Notes under the pieces: model-generated
Told to the model about the DNA's origin: nothing
What the model saw: the letters and a program-made list of their open reading frames with translations, nothing else
Databases searched by the model: none
Position numbers and translations under genes: made by a program
Assembly: GCF_040412425.1 (NCBI RefSeq)
Contig: NC_089795.1
Span: 83,557,663 to 83,621,662 of the forward strand
DNA length: 64,000 nucleotides
From: Macrobrachium rosenbergii
Taxonomy: Eukaryota > Arthropoda > Malacostraca > Decapoda > Palaemonidae
Reading direction: 5' to 3'
Shown here: one piece after another, positions 1 to 12,900 of the stretch
Position numbering within the stretch: position 1 is the stretch's first letter
Layout of the letters: each line of letters opens with the position of its first letter

Positions 1-105
1 TTAAATTTTCCTTAGATGCTAAGGCTGGGCAGTATGATGGGATTGTTCAGTCAACTCTCCTTTATAGAAGATATGTGTGAATGCTGAAAGTGAATTAAAA
101 CGAAA

Positions 106-285
106 ATGGTTGAAGCAGTTGAGATGAGGTGTTTTTTCAGTATGCGTGGCAAAAGAAGAACTGATGGGGTGAGAAATGCTGAAATACATAGGCATAGGAC
201 AAAGGTTAGCACAGGTGAAAGAGTATGTCAGAATAGTGTGAGATAGTTTGGTCATGTGGAAAGAATGGGGAAAACATTGTACAGT
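106..285 (+). pseudogene. Decayed LINE reverse-transcriptase C-terminal tail
   Basis: The frame from 106 reads EAVEMRC, then RRTDGVRNAEIHR, a stop, and FGHVERMG. This order is typical of the tail after the reverse-transcriptase domain in many non-LTR elements (the W/FGHVxRM motif). An in-frame TAG before FGHVERMG and the missing upstream domain show it is dead. The clade is not assignable. Confidence 0.6.
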
Positions 286-787
286 TCAAAAATATAAAGA
301 GGAAGAAAGGAAGCTGAATAAGACCAAAAAATGGTTGATTACATGTGGTGAAATAGGAATTTGGAAGGCAGGGCCTTAATATCTAGGAAATGAATGATTA
401 CATACAACGTAAGGATGAATGACGTAGTATGTTTAGAGGAATCCAGTGCGCTTCTGACGAGCCTTCTCTGTAGGCGTATGAAACGGCTAATGTAGATGTT
501 TACTGTACTGGATGTTCTACGATTCAGTATTTGAAGTAGGCCTATGAACTTCAGAGGTTCAAGCGAAAATGCAGTGCATGACTACCCTAATACTAGTCTT
601 CCTGCGTTTTGATACATTTTTATCTATTTATTGACTTATTTTTTTCTTTTTTAATAAGTGGTATCTCTTCTTTCTGTATTTCCCTTCCTCTTACTTCTTC
701 CTAATGAACACCATATTCTTTGGAAGCTTGAGTGTCAAGTCAGTGGCCCCAGTGGAATCTTGTTCCCGTATGAATAGGTTTCCTCTA

Positions 788-789
<2 letters not shown>
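286..789. other. Intergenic, nothing recognised
   Basis: AT-rich unique-looking sequence after the LINE tail; only short shadow ORFs. Confidence 0.5.

Positions 790-790
<1 letters not shown>

Positions 791-857
<67 letters not shown>
791..857. repeat. (AAT)n microsatellite
   Basis: Uninterrupted AAT repeats, about 22 units. Confidence 0.97.
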
Positions 858-908
858 GCACTAACCATTGCGTTGTTTTTCACTGAATCCACCATAAAAC
901 TTGGAAAA

Positions 909-910
<2 letters not shown>

Positions 911-982
<72 letters not shown>
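911..982. repeat. (TA)n microsatellite
   Basis: About 36 uninterrupted TA units next to a SINE-like segment. Confidence 0.97.
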
Positions 983-984
<2 letters not shown>

Positions 985-985
<1 letters not shown>

Positions 986-1125
986 CTGACTCACCGTCGG
1001 GATCGAACCAGGCCTTTCAAATGAAAGGTCAGTTGGAAGCAACCCTTTTTTCATTTGAGAGCCTGGGTCCGATCCGGATGTTAGTCAAAAATTATTTCTG
1101 TGAAACACGTTCTCATGTTTGATTA
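985..1125 (-). repeat. tRNA-derived SINE fragment between two TA arrays
   Basis: GGGATCGAACC at 999-1009 is the reverse complement of a tRNA B-box (GGTTCGATCCC), placing the element on the minus strand. The segment lies between two long TA arrays. No clear A-box was found, so it is a partial copy or a diverged family. Confidence 0.45.
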
Positions 1126-1132
1126 GATCCAC

Positions 1133-1136
<4 letters not shown>

Positions 1137-1223
<87 letters not shown>

Positions 1224-1225
1224 GT
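1137..1225. repeat. (TA)n microsatellite
   Basis: Near-perfect TA repeat to about 1212, then a degenerate TG/TA tail. Confidence 0.97.
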
Positions 1226-1319
1226 GTGTGTCTGGTATGTGACTGTGCATGTATACATGTATGTACGGGTGACGAAGTTCACACCGAGATTGTTACCAGG
1301 CATATTGCAAATCCATTAA

Positions 1320-2455
1320 AACGGCAGATGATTGGATATAGACTTGAAACACGCACTCTAGCATAGAAGTGCAGCGGTGTGATTCGGGAAAGGTTATTGG
1401 CAGTTGCATTAGTGGACTGGCTTTGCGTCCTCACAGATATAATGAACAGAAAACGCATTGTCCAAATCACACTGACAATTCATCACTGGTATGCCCCAAC
1501 ACCCAACCACCTCCACCTTTCCCACCCCTCTCTAATGACATAATCGTACAAATAATACTTGCTGTGCCATTAGTGAAAATAACATCTCCAACTTCACTTT
1601 CTTTGAACTGTGGTAAAGAGGGTCCAATCCGACCTTCAAGAATGGGGAGTTATAGCCGATGATGGCGATAAAAACGGAAAAGTTTCAGTCCTAACAGTTA
1701 ATCAGTTCTTGGGTGCACGGCAGTGAACACGATATTGGGCGGGAATCAGTTGGACGACTTAAAGAAAGATATTTTGTACGAAGTTTTTTTCCTCTTCCAC
1801 TCTTTTTAGAGTGACCTCTGCGTAAGATATTTAAAACTGCTTGGAATATAGGGTTACACTACTAAAGGTTTCAGAGATTTTAAGGAATTTTTTCTTTGGA
1901 AAGTTACAGCGAGGTTCGTGACTCAGTTAGTTCCATTGCAGGTGCGTTCTGTACTATAGAATGGATGTAGAAGAAGAAAAGGATACGGAGCCTTTGCCGT
2001 AGAATTGGAGACAGTGTCACGAGAATGTTTCCTGATATCTTTTGTCACCATGCCGCTAAATTCTGTACCAAGTAGCCATTATTTATCTACATATACCATT
2101 CGCAAAATTTAACATCGAATCATCCTTGTTCCTTAAGGTACTGTCACGCGAGCGCATACATAGACAAACTTATCTATGGAGACTCGCCGTCAAGTTGATC
2201 AGGAAGATGATGATAAGTGACAGAAAAAAAGAGCGGTCGTGCAACACCGCATAAAGGTAAAGTAGTAACCGGGGAAAACATTGCGTAACTTCAAACTTTC
2301 GCAAATACTTTGAAGGCAGTAAGCAGCTCGACCGCAGCCAATTTGCACTGAAGCTTGTTTTCAGGCGGCATAAATATTTTAGACCGATAAGTGACCCCGA
2401 ATGTGGTCGTTCTCTTTTTTGAAAGCTGAGTTAGAGGAAGTGCAATCAACAATGC
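1320..2455. other. Intergenic, nothing recognised
   Basis: No codon-like structure or known repeat seen; the frame at 1369-1662 has no recognisable domain. Confidence 0.4.
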
Positions 2456-2459
2456 TTCT

Positions 2460-2460
<1 letters not shown>

Positions 2461-2539
<79 letters not shown>
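2461..2539. repeat. (AAT)n microsatellite, one interruption
   Basis: About 26 units with one AGT interruption near 2500. On the minus strand it produces a poly-Leu reading frame that is not a gene. Confidence 0.97.
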
Positions 2540-2639
2540 CCACTCTCAAATGAAAATTGGCTCAAATTGAACCAGTGTAGCCTGCCGGGCAACAAGGGCA
2601 TCGGGAAAGGCAACCAGTTGATGCATATGGTCAATCAGG

Positions 2640-3550
2640 CATTTTATCTTTGTTAAAAGAATATGTATATATTTTGAAGCTGTTGTACACAGTGAATTTG
2701 GAGTTATTTGAAGCTGGATATTTCTAAAAACTTACCAGATTTCTTTAATGAGAACCTTGATGTATATTTCTTCCCGAAATATATTATTTTGACCTATCGT
2801 TCGCTTAGCAGGTCCAGAAAATGGAATTTTGTCGTTGACTTCTCCGTAGCAAATCTGGTTTTGTTACCTTGGTTTATTATACATTCATTAAGAGTTCTAT
2901 AATAAGATTTCTGCGTTTTAAGACGATAAAGATGTCAGTTACATAAACTATAAGTTAGTGGTTTAAAATTTCAAGGATACGCTCTTTCCTCCCCGTAAAA
3001 ATATCGCTTATTCATAACCGGACCTCCCGAAAAATTCAGTCATTTGTTGCCAGTCACGAAGTCCACCTTTTTGTAACATTTTCGTAAAAATCGATGCATT
3101 AGTTATCTGCGCAATGCCTCTAACCGACAGAAAAACAGTCAAACAAACCTGCTCAACTAAAAACAACTCAGTAAACAGATCGCAAAATAGTCTGGAGACG
3201 AATGATTAACGGATAACTACGAGAAATGAAATTGAAAGGAAAATAAAAGATTTTTAATTTTTTGCACAAATGTGCCCCACTGCCCCACAAGAACGTATGC
3301 GTTACTAAGTTTAAAAAATCTGCAAGAACGTTTTCAGCCACAGTGACACAGGGCGCCAAAATTGTCAATTCTTTTGTTTTCAGATCAGTCGAAATTTTAA
3401 GCATAAGGTGAGGCATCAGACAATTGGCTTGAGGAGACCTTTATGACTTGACAACTTATCGTGGCATTTGGAATAGTATTAATCATTCTGGAGCACCCGA
3501 GATGCGTAAAAATTATGAGCTAGACCTGACTTGTCTTTGTCTAGTTGACC
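2640..3550. other. Intergenic, nothing recognised
   Basis: AT-rich with short frames only. Confidence 0.4.
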
Positions 3551-3551
3551 T

Positions 3552-3553
<2 letters not shown>

Positions 3554-3615
<62 letters not shown>

Positions 3616-3674
3616 TGCGCTTCATTGAGCGTCTGTCTTCTGTTTCTTCATCTAGACATGTATCAGTCATCCTT

Positions 3675-3721
<47 letters not shown>
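3554..3721. repeat. (GA)n and (CT)n tracts in inverted arrangement
   Basis: A (GA)n run at 3554-3613 is followed 64 bp later by an imperfect (CT)n run at 3678-3721, so the two tracts are mutually complementary on one strand. They create repetitive Arg-Glu and Leu-Ser frames on both strands that are not genes. Confidence 0.95.
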
Positions 3722-3851
3722 AAGGTAAACTCCCGCGGCCTCAAAAACCGTACTGCAAAACATCCACACTGCCATTTTTCACAGAGTTCGTCACATGACT
3801 TGAATCGAGACGAACGCAGCACAAGTTGGAGAACAGAAGATAACGTGTTTT

Positions 3852-3906
3852 CTTCTTCTTCTTCTTCTTCTTCTTCTTCTTCTTCTTCTTCTTCTTCTTC
3901 TTCTTC
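3852..3906. repeat. (CTT)n microsatellite
   Basis: About 18 uninterrupted CTT units. Confidence 0.96.
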
Positions 3907-4653
3907 ATCCTTATTCAGTCATACGATGCTTCCTTAGTACTACTGAAATATTCCCCGTTTTACTTATCACGATAACCACCATCGACCCATGACTTACATT
4001 TGCATAGTTATTAGGAGTTTAATGCGACTATTTTTTTTCTTATGATGCTGTCAAGAACATGAACGTCAGTCACTCGAAATAAATTTGATGCCATTATACC
4101 TGAATGACGTGATAACGCTTAAGCACCAGAGGCTTTTAATGGAACCACAAGTATTTATGTAATTCACTGAGAAACACTTTCTTCACTTCCTTCTTTTATT
4201 GCGACTTCACTATGAAGAGGTTGTGAATTTATGACCGAATTACGTTAGCCTAATATTTCCTCGTTATATTATTGTAGGTATATTTCTACGAATTCCGTTG
4301 GTCCTGGTGGTTTTAGGTTAATGATAACCGCACCTAGACCAGCCCAGAAAAACACGGTCAAAAGAAGAGAGAGGAAAAAGAAAAAGGCGTAATGACAAAG
4401 AAGTGACTGACACTCCTCGTGATCCTCTTGAAAAAAGGAGGCAGTGAATAAATTCCGAGGCCTGGTAGTCAAGAAAAAGAAATAGGAACTGAATCAATTC
4501 ATCCCTGCTTTGCTGATCTCAAAGTCGAGAACTCTAGGTAAGGAATCTTGGTGGAGAGTTGCGAGGTTGCCTGAGGATATGAGGAATTTCTTCTCCAGTT
4601 CAAAGGATCAGTGACCGAAAAAATACTTGTAGAAAAGACCCAGCGAAGCTATT

Positions 4654-4963
4654 TTGAATTGAATTGAATATAGGATTTAGGCCAAAGGCCAAACACTGGG
4701 TCCTATGAGGTCATTCAGCTCTGAAATGGAAAATGACAGCAAAAGGTCTGAAAGGTGTAACAGGAGGAAAACCTCGCAGTTGCACTATAAATCAATTGTT
4801 AGGAAAGGGTGGAAAGTAACATGGAAGAGAATATAAAAGGAGGTACAGTAAAAGAAACGAAAGGGGTTGCAGCTAAGGGCCGAAGGCACGCTGCAAAGAA
4901 CCTCAAGTAATGCCCACAATGCACCGCATGTGGTGCACTGACGGCTCTACCCCACTACGGGGG
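4654..4963 (+). mobile_element. SINE-like repeat family A, copy 1
   Basis: About 310 bp, starting with GAATTGAATTGAATA and containing AGGCCAAACACTGGGTCCTA, then TTGCAGCTAAGGGCCGAAGG, and ending near CCCACTACGGGG. Two further copies, both on the minus strand, lie at 6220-6521 and 41159-41474. No coding capacity. No clear RNA polymerase III box was identified, so SINE is inferred from length, copy number and the target duplication around copy 2. Confidence 0.7.
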
Positions 4964-4969
4964 AAACTG

Positions 4970-5627
4970 TTTTGTGTTTGAGAGAAAGATATTTCAAGAA
5001 AATTGATAACGCAATCTCTGATTAACGAGAGTATCCTTGCTGGGACGGAAACCAAAGAAAACCTCGCAAATACGAGGCAGTGTCGAAGCAGGGTTTGATA
5101 AACCCTACCTACAAGCTTCAGCATGTCAATTAAAACTAATTTCTCGACTTCTAGACAGAACAAAGGTATATTTACAGAATAAAATGTACAATCTGAACTT
5201 TGGCATCCGTCCGTGACAAGTCTGAAGTAACCTGGATAACCGAATGTGGTAAAAAGACTACGACAGACTTTCAGCGTCGTCAAGCATGCCAGAAGAATTC
5301 AATGGGCAACGCAGAAAGAGAGCGTCAACCGACTCCTTCTGAAGTCATAGACATTCTCCTCTCAATTCTGCGACTCTTCCGTCAGCTATAGTCGATTAGA
5401 CTCATCCTTCCGTGGACAGAGATTTATGAAGTATATACTATTTTCATTATTATGGGTGATGAAAGTATTCCACTTTAGAGAGGATGCCCAGTAAACCATA
5501 AGTTACACCGGTGAATGCTTGCTTCGGTATTTTTATAACTTCGTTAGCACACACGGTGATGAATTAATAGGAAAAATACATGAAATTCCTCCAGTACATA
5601 GGACGTGATTGTAGCATTCCTTTACCA

Positions 5628-5629
<2 letters not shown>
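4970..5629. other. Intergenic; open minus frame 4903-5283 without known domain
   Basis: The minus-strand frame of 126 codons runs out of the 3' end of the family-A SINE and shows no domain; it is probably chance. Confidence 0.4.
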
Positions 5630-5712
<83 letters not shown>

Positions 5713-5735
5713 GAGTATATGTGTGTGTGTGTGTG
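5630..5735. repeat. (TA)n followed by (GT)n
   Basis: About 40 TA units then a short GT run. Confidence 0.96.
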
Positions 5736-5759
5736 AGTGTTTCTTACATTTTATAAAGA

Positions 5760-6207
5760 GTAATGCAAATATTCTTTACAAATTTCATGAAAGAAAGTTG
5801 GATTCCATCAATGCACGAGTGCAGAGAATTCTCCGAAAGTGAGATTAAGGCTATTCATAATTTTGCAGTCCTTTAGTTTCATAATATTAAAATCTAATGA
5901 AATAGTTTAAGAATAGGTATTAAAAAACGAAGGAAGTTTCTTGTGTAAAAGACTTACAGGAAATGGGGGATAGTATTATTTTAGAAAGTCGTACGTAATA
6001 GAAAATAAGCTGTTATGCAAAAAAAATACTCATGGCGTCTGCTCTGCCTCATTTAATTTCGATAATGTCTAGAAACTATAAAATATAATGATCAGCTTCT
6101 CTGAAATTACATAAAAGGGAAAATTCTCAGTTTCTGACAAATCCCAGATCGTGCTGTTATGGAATTGATACTGAAACAAAAACAAAAAAAATAATAAAAT
6201 AAAATAA
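5760..6207. other. Intergenic, nothing recognised
   Basis: AT-rich, no long frames; ends in an A-rich stretch just before SINE copy 2. Confidence 0.4.
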
Positions 6208-6219
6208 TCGTCAGAAATC

Positions 6220-6521
6220 CCCGTAGGGGGTTAATGCTGTCAGTGCACCTCATGCGATGCACTGTAGGCATTACTAAAGGTTCTTTGCAGCGTCCCTTCG
6301 GCCCCTAGCTGCAACCCCTTTCATTCCTTTCACTGTACCTCCATTCATATTCCCTTTCTTCCATCTTGCTATCCACCCTCTCCTAACGATTATTTCATAG
6401 TGCAACTGCGAGGTATTCCTCCTCTTACACCTTTCAAACCTACCTACCCTCAATTTCCTTTCCAGCGCTCAATGACCTCAAAGGTCCCAGTGCTTGGCCT
6501 AAACTCTGCATTCCATTCCAA
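6220..6521 (-). mobile_element. SINE-like repeat family A, copy 2, with target-site duplication
   Basis: Reverse complement of the repeat at 4654-4963. It is flanked by GTCAGAA at 6210-6216 and again at 6524-6530, within a longer near match (AT-C/T-GTCAGAA-A/G-TC), consistent with a duplication made by target-primed insertion. An A-rich stretch (6179-6207) precedes it. Confidence 0.75.
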
Positions 6522-6716
6522 TTGTCAGAAGTCTTTTTGAAGTCCTGCTGTTTAATAAGCATATTTCAGTCAGCCGCGTAAAGTCGTTTCATTGTCTCAT
6601 ATCCTTTATTACTTTACATGACAGCGTTTTTTACCCGATTCATTACTCCCCTGCCTTCACAGCTTAACATGACTTCTGTTATCTATCACGGAAGTTAATG
6701 TTATCTGCTGCCAGTT

Positions 6717-6738
6717 TCTCTCTCTCTCTCTCTCTCTC
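6717..6738. repeat. (CT)n microsatellite
   Basis: About 11 CT units. Confidence 0.9.
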
Positions 6739-6831
6739 CCCACCTTTAGTTGCCACTGTGAGTGTTTCTTAATAACAGTGTCTGATAAGCTTTTATTTTT
6801 ACCATTTGTGAAAATTCACCATGAAAGTGAT

Positions 6832-6834
<3 letters not shown>

Positions 6835-6871
<37 letters not shown>

Positions 6872-6876
6872 CATGC

Positions 6877-6911
<35 letters not shown>

Positions 6912-6945
6912 TATATATATATATATATAATTATATATATATAAT
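6835..6945. repeat. Interrupted (TA)n array
   Basis: Four TA blocks separated by short interruptions such as TTACATGCATG. Confidence 0.95.
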
Positions 6946-9200
6946 CAGCGTGCCTTCATCTGCATAATTTGATAATAACCAATGCACTGACATTCAGCTG
7001 AGGGCCTTAGTGAGAACCTGTCCAACCACTGGAGATTATCAGAGAGACCGTTTTGCTTTATTGCAGCGCAAGCTAATATTGTAATATTCAGTACTTCATG
7101 AACTAGGACGATAGTGTCATATGGGAACTTTGATATTTTCAGCGACGTTGACACCAAACCCAGGACTGGTGACAGACTTCGCCAATGTTATGGGTACTGT
7201 GACACCCCAGTCAGTTTTATACCCGCGCAGAAAACAATCTTGATTAATTATAGAAAATTTCATCTGATCTTGCTCTGGAAGGAGGAAGGTTTTCAACATC
7301 AGGGCTATTATTATTATTATTATTACGCTTACAGCCTCAAAACCAAAGACAATGGTTCAGGCGTACAACTATCTATAGAGTTTCCCTATAAGAAACTCAC
7401 TCATTCATATACTCTGGTGTGCCGTGTGCCTCAATGTGACTACCTCTCACGTCACACACTTATGGTCTGTTGCAAGCTTCTGCAACAGACATCAAATGTT
7501 TGTACACTGGCAAACTAAACGGAATCCTGTTCGAAAACAACAGGAAGTTATTTGCGTTAAAATGAAAAGTCATGGAAAGGTATAGTCCTAGCGCCAAGGT
7601 TCACAGCCAGGCTCAAGTTCCAGCGGTTTGAGTTGATAAAGAAACAGCACAGTTCCTAAACCTCATCAAGTTTCATTCCCTTTACTCATCCAGTCTGGTA
7701 TCTTTTTTCTGCTTCATTTCAGTTCCAGTCCGATTGTCTTAAAATTCTGTCTCAGCATCTACCAGTAGCGCTTAAGACGAGACCTCTTTGCGAAAAAGGA
7801 AAAAAAAATATTAAAAAATGCTCTTTCATTGGTGTCTGTGAATATTCGTTATTTTCTGATGTCACGAAAATTCCCCTGGAAATGAACATCTCACAAGTAT
7901 AAGTCCCCGATGTTTCATGTAATTTCAGTAACGTAATGGTATGTATGGATTCTTTTTTTCCCTAATAATATAATTTAATGAAAATTATATTATCATTATA
8001 TTAGCATTTTAGCTGTGACGAAATCACCACATACAGTTACCTGAATTACTTGAGTAATTTGAAGAATAAACATTGAGAACCATATGTGTGCAGAGCCGAG
8101 ATATTTCTCTGCGCATTTTCTCTAGTACAATTTAATGACTGATAAAACTCAGACCATTCAGCTCTTAAGTTATGTGTGCATTAAGACGTCTTCAGTTTAA
8201 CTAAGAATCTGCGAAAATAAACTTTACTAGGTCCGTGACTATCTTGAAAATAGAGTTTAAAATCAACTTGTGTGTTTCATACTCGTCAGGGAACCGGTGA
8301 GTTAAGCAAGGAAAGGAAAATCCGATAGAGGTGGCAGGTGTCTGGTGGCGAAACGAGCACAATCAGCGAGGAGCAATCTAGATTACATCATAATTTCCTC
8401 AAATTACATTACACGCAAAAAGATTTTTTCTGCATCTGCCTACGCGTCTTTTGTGCCTGCACATCGTTGCATTGATTTTGAACAAGTTTCTGCTCGATAT
8501 ATCCCGGTAAAAGCTACCGGAGAAAAGAAAATCTTAGGCCTACCATCTTTCAATAAAATTTGGAAAGGTGATTAAAATCTCTCACGAATTACCCTGCCAA
8601 ATTTTTGGTTAGATACAAACCAGGCTTAAGTACAAGTCAGGTGCAGTCCTTTTAACACCCCGTTCTTCTCGTGTCCCTTATTGAGCACGCACGCGCGTCG
8701 TAAGATATCAAATCATGCTCAAAGTGTTTATTATTTGCACTGTTAAAACCTGACCAGAATTTCACGGTAAAGTTTTCGCTGTCTAGTGCTTGAAGTTATT
8801 ACATGTTGAATAAAAGATAAATCTCCTACCCGTGCGAATTACTTCTCATGGTCTAGTTTGCCCGAACTGGTTACGTAAAGCTTCATATAATAAGTTTCAG
8901 GTCCATTCTGCGCCTTTTTAATTAATAAGACATAGAAGATTTGTGGGCTTCCATTTTTGTGTGATGTAGTTTAATCTAGATATACATACATCCATGCACA
9001 CATAGTGATGTCTTTTCACAAGTTACTTACAGTTTATGCTAGCACACATATGTATGTACTGCAAACACGCACAAACACAAGTGTACTTGCGTATGCAAAA
9101 AATGCACGCATGACAGAGGACGAATGCCGCCAGCCATGACGAAGGGGGATTTCCTTGCTAGGCTGCAAGGTTCACAAGTCAGGTAAGCGGAATTGTTCGT
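6946..9200. other. Intergenic, nothing recognised
   Basis: Includes a 7-unit ATT run near 7306. The 134-codon frame at 7114-7518 contains a poly-Tyr made by that repeat and shows no domain. No other repeat family recognised. Confidence 0.4.
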
Positions 9201-9318
9201 CGCTAATGGCAAAGAGAGACCATTTTATAACAAAATGAACTCTCCCGAACAACTGATATCACTAATGGCAAAGAAATGTCATCTTATAACGAAATGAACG
9301 CTCCCAAACAACTGAGAC
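9201..9318 (+). repeat. 59-bp tandem duplication
   Basis: The segment starting CGCTAATGGCAAAGA at 9201 recurs at 9260 with about ten substitutions over 59 bp. Both units end in CAACTGA-A plus two bases. Confidence 0.85.
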
Positions 9319-9581
9319 ATGCTGGTGGGAACTAGGCCTATTGTTATCCTCTCTACCTTACCTGACGTACTTCATTTTCCATTTCACCCGACTAGAGGGA
9401 AGAAATTGAAAGGTGACTTTTTTTTTATTTTTCGACGTAATGATGTGACTTCGCAATATCAAGGTCATGAACGCCAAGCTGATATCAGAGTAAGAACAAA
9501 AGGCTTCATGTCAGTGTGAAGTAAAAAGTGTCAGTAAGACATCTGAATTCTAGATAGACTGTAGTTGTGGTATAATTGTGT

Positions 9582-9582
<1 letters not shown>

Positions 9583-9658
<76 letters not shown>
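9583..9658. repeat. (TA)n microsatellite
   Basis: About 38 uninterrupted TA units. Confidence 0.97.
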
Positions 9659-9659
<1 letters not shown>

Positions 9660-9717
9660 TTTTGGCATATAGTAGTGTAGCAACACCACCGCCCGCTTTG
9701 GAAGATGCAACTATCAA

Positions 9718-9905
9718 TTGAGTTCCATGGCTAAGTGGTACAGTATGTGACTCTCAATCTCTCAAGTTTGTAAGGTCTGTGGATCGCTCCCAGTCCAACC
9801 AGCTGCTCTGGTCAAGAAAAGGGCCAGAGGACCAGCAACCTCACCCCTAGAGACTTACTGAGAAACCGGAGGATTTTCCTCCTGGCGCCACCGCTCCACA
9901 AAGAG
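9718..9905 (+). mobile_element. tRNA-derived SINE, family B
   Basis: TGGCTAAGTGG at 9728-9738 fits the RNA polymerase III A-box and GGATCGCTCCC at 9781-9791 resembles a B-box, at tRNA-like spacing (53 bp). About 110 bp of non-tRNA body follows. It lies 60 bp after a TA array. The head does not fold into an obvious working tRNA, so it is not called a tRNA gene. Confidence 0.6.
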
Positions 9906-12900
9906 AAAAGGCGTTTGCATAAATATGACAAATTCGTCATTCATTGATTTTATTCCCGTTTCCTCCCACACTAACTACACAAATACGTTATATCCATAAA
10001 CGAGTGTACAGTTTAGGCGATTTGCATTCATCGGAAGGCACGATAAGGGGAGATAACGAGGAGGGGAGATAATTGGGCCATCTTCAGCCTCTGTTAACGT
10101 TACTTCCTTTTGTCAGCTGGATTTCTGCCGCCTCAAAAGCATTGATTCCGTTCAAGTTGTTCGGTCTAACCAGAAGGAAGGAAATGACCAATTCGTTCTG
10201 TCGAAAATCTTGCACATACATAAATAGGTGGATTAGATTTTTGTCTGATTCTTTTCAAATATTTTATGTTGTTCTAATCTCGTTAAGATATCACTGCCTT
10301 TTTGACCGAAGTAAAAACCACTGCAGTCAGATAGTAAACTTTTACAGATCATTAGTTTTTCACTGTTCCGTATGTGAATACACACCTAACCTTTATGACC
10401 TTTAACATTCTGGAAATATGTTTAAAACCACATATCCATATTCGTGTATGGATATCTGGAGAAACAGATGCTATAAATTGGTACTCTATACGGTAAACAT
10501 TATATAACTTACTTTTTAGTTTTCTGTAAAGAAAAAATTAAAGCGGCTTTGTCTCTCCGTCCGCACTTTTTCTGTCCTCCTCAAATCTTAAAAACGACTG
10601 AGGCTAGGCACTTTGTGAATCGGTATATGTTGATCATCCACCCTCCAGTCGTCAAAACATACCAGATTGCAGCCCCTCTGGCCTCAGTGTTTTTATTTTC
10701 TTTAAGGTTAAAGTTACCCAAATCGTGCGTCTGGCAACTATATAGGACAGGCCACCACCGGGCCTTGGTTCAAGTTTCATGGGCCGCGGCTCATACAGCA
10801 TCATACCGAGACCACCGAAAGATAGACCTATTTTCGGTGGCCTTGATTATACGCTGTACAGAAAACTCGATCATTTTTTTACTTGTTGTTTTACTACAAA
10901 CACTTATGTAGGTATTCTCTTGTCCAGAAGGGTTTCTCTAACTAATTCTTAATTCACTAAGATACATAGAAAGCAAAATTGTCAAATCAAATTGACATGC
11001 ATGGCTTGAATGTTAACATACATATGTCATTGCTCGCTTTTCTGGGTATACCATACCTTTATCAAGACGCCTTTTTAATCATCGATACATCTAGAGAGAC
11101 AATTTTTATGTTTAACACATGCGAAACAAGTTCTGTATTATACATTGCAGGTGTCAAATCAGAGACCTCCTTGCAAGGCAGTCATTTACCTTCGTGCTGT
11201 AAACACAACAGAGCTCGTGATATACAAGAAACCCAGTGTCTTGAACATGCTATGCAAGGCAATTATCCATTGCCTCCAGGTAAGAAATTTCTGTCATAGA
11301 AATTAAAGTTGAAAAATAAAAACACTTGAAAAGTCGAACGAAATGATGCATAGCACCTGAATCAGTTGCAACCTGCGAATCTCTGCAGACCAAAACCACT
11401 CTGAAGTATATTTCTGTTTTGCTAAATCATGCCATTACCCTCCAGAAGTTAGTCTTGGTCCGTCCGTTTCTTAACAGAGAGAAATTGTAGTCTGATCACC
11501 CTACACAAAGAAAAAAAAATGGGATCTTTTTGGCTTAGACCAAGCGAACGTATAGTACTAACGTGAGGTCTCGAGGTTCTTGGTTTGAATGAATTCGAGA
11601 GAGTAATCTTTTCTTGCAGATTCTTCACAAATAGATTCTTGAAACGTCATCCGTTCTTTTATTGCTGGACCTTCCTACGGCAGGGATTGTGAACCTTTTC
11701 TCCCATGATCAAGCACTCCCCAAATTATCAGACGATCGAGGCATATCTTCAAAGAAAATGGTCATACATAGAAAACTCCCAACAGGAATTAAAATTATTA
11801 CGTCGTCAAATGATACCACACTGGATAACACAGTTAAAAGTTAACGTCATAAACAAAATACCATTTGATACTGCACAGAAGTGAGACTAAAGTCACTTCC
11901 TGAAGTTCCCCTTTGGAAACCCTCTGCGAGTCTAATGTCGGGAACCGGTGCTTCAGGTAACTGATAAGTTGATGGACTTGGTATTATTAATCTGCTGGCT
12001 CTGTTATCGTGGCTGAAGTTGCTGAGGATTAGCGTCACTAAATTATATGACGCAAACAACTTTTTACTCAGCCTTTGTCTTACAGGACATTGAATATGGC
12101 TATTTACTCCCACTGAAAAGGGTATCATGTCGGTTGTGATCTGAGCATTTTTTCCTTCTCAAATCCTAACTAAAACTTGTCACCTTCGAAATCTGAAAAA
12201 CGAGGCCTTGGCCTATCGGCTGTTTATCTTCTTTCTTTTTCAAGTAGTTTTGTATTTAGATACATTAAGCATCTTATCACTTATAGCTGACGTTACCAAA
12301 ATTTATCTTCAAAAAGTTGCTCCAAGAATGAGAAAGATGCAACAACCCGTAGATTTTCAGGATTTAACTGAAAGCCTTTGTAAAAACCAAAAAACATGAC
12401 ATTGAAGAATAAGTTTTGATAAGAAACTATTGATTTTGAGATACGCAAGAAGTTGGGCAGAAGAAAGAGCCTTCAAAAAGTAAAAAAATAAATAAATAAA
12501 TAAAGTAAGATCACTTTTTGGACAACGATCTGAATGTTAAGAGTGAACAACTAGGCTGAGTAACGGAAAAAATAAGTGACAAAGAGTAAATGTAACACAC
12601 TGCATCAGGAAAATCTACCTTTAATAGTAAATCTGATTCTCGTTAAGCCGATATTAGAAATGATTATATCCACATGACCGTATTGTAGAGTTAGCACCAG
12701 CAACCTGGATTTAATAGTCATAATTGTACTAAGTTGCTTTGCATTACTCATTAATTTATCTCGAAAAGTAAAAACGTACCTTTCAACATGAATAAGTTTT
12801 AAAAATAATCTCTCAGAGAACCATACATCTGAAATACACGCCTTTTAAGAAGTATACCTCAAAAAATCTTTTTGAAACTTACCAAGAAACATAACCTGGA

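Noticed and set aside
911..1303. Long Tyr-Ile frames on both strands
   Set aside because: Products of TA microsatellites; the same holds at 18401-18616.
4903..5283. Minus-strand frame of 126 codons
   Set aside because: It begins in the 3' end of a SINE-like repeat, has no domain and lacks a supporting neighbour exon.
7114..7518. Frame of 134 codons
   Set aside because: Its poly-Tyr stretch is made by an ATT microsatellite and the rest resembles nothing.
9718..9800. A functional tRNA gene
   Set aside because: A- and B-box-like motifs are present but no complete cloverleaf or anticodon loop can be drawn; the non-tRNA body marks a SINE.
10073..11299. Three plus-strand frames of 106-120 codons in a row, suggesting an upstream gene
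   Set aside because: They do not share a frame, have no recognisable domain, and I could not find splice sites that join them sensibly.
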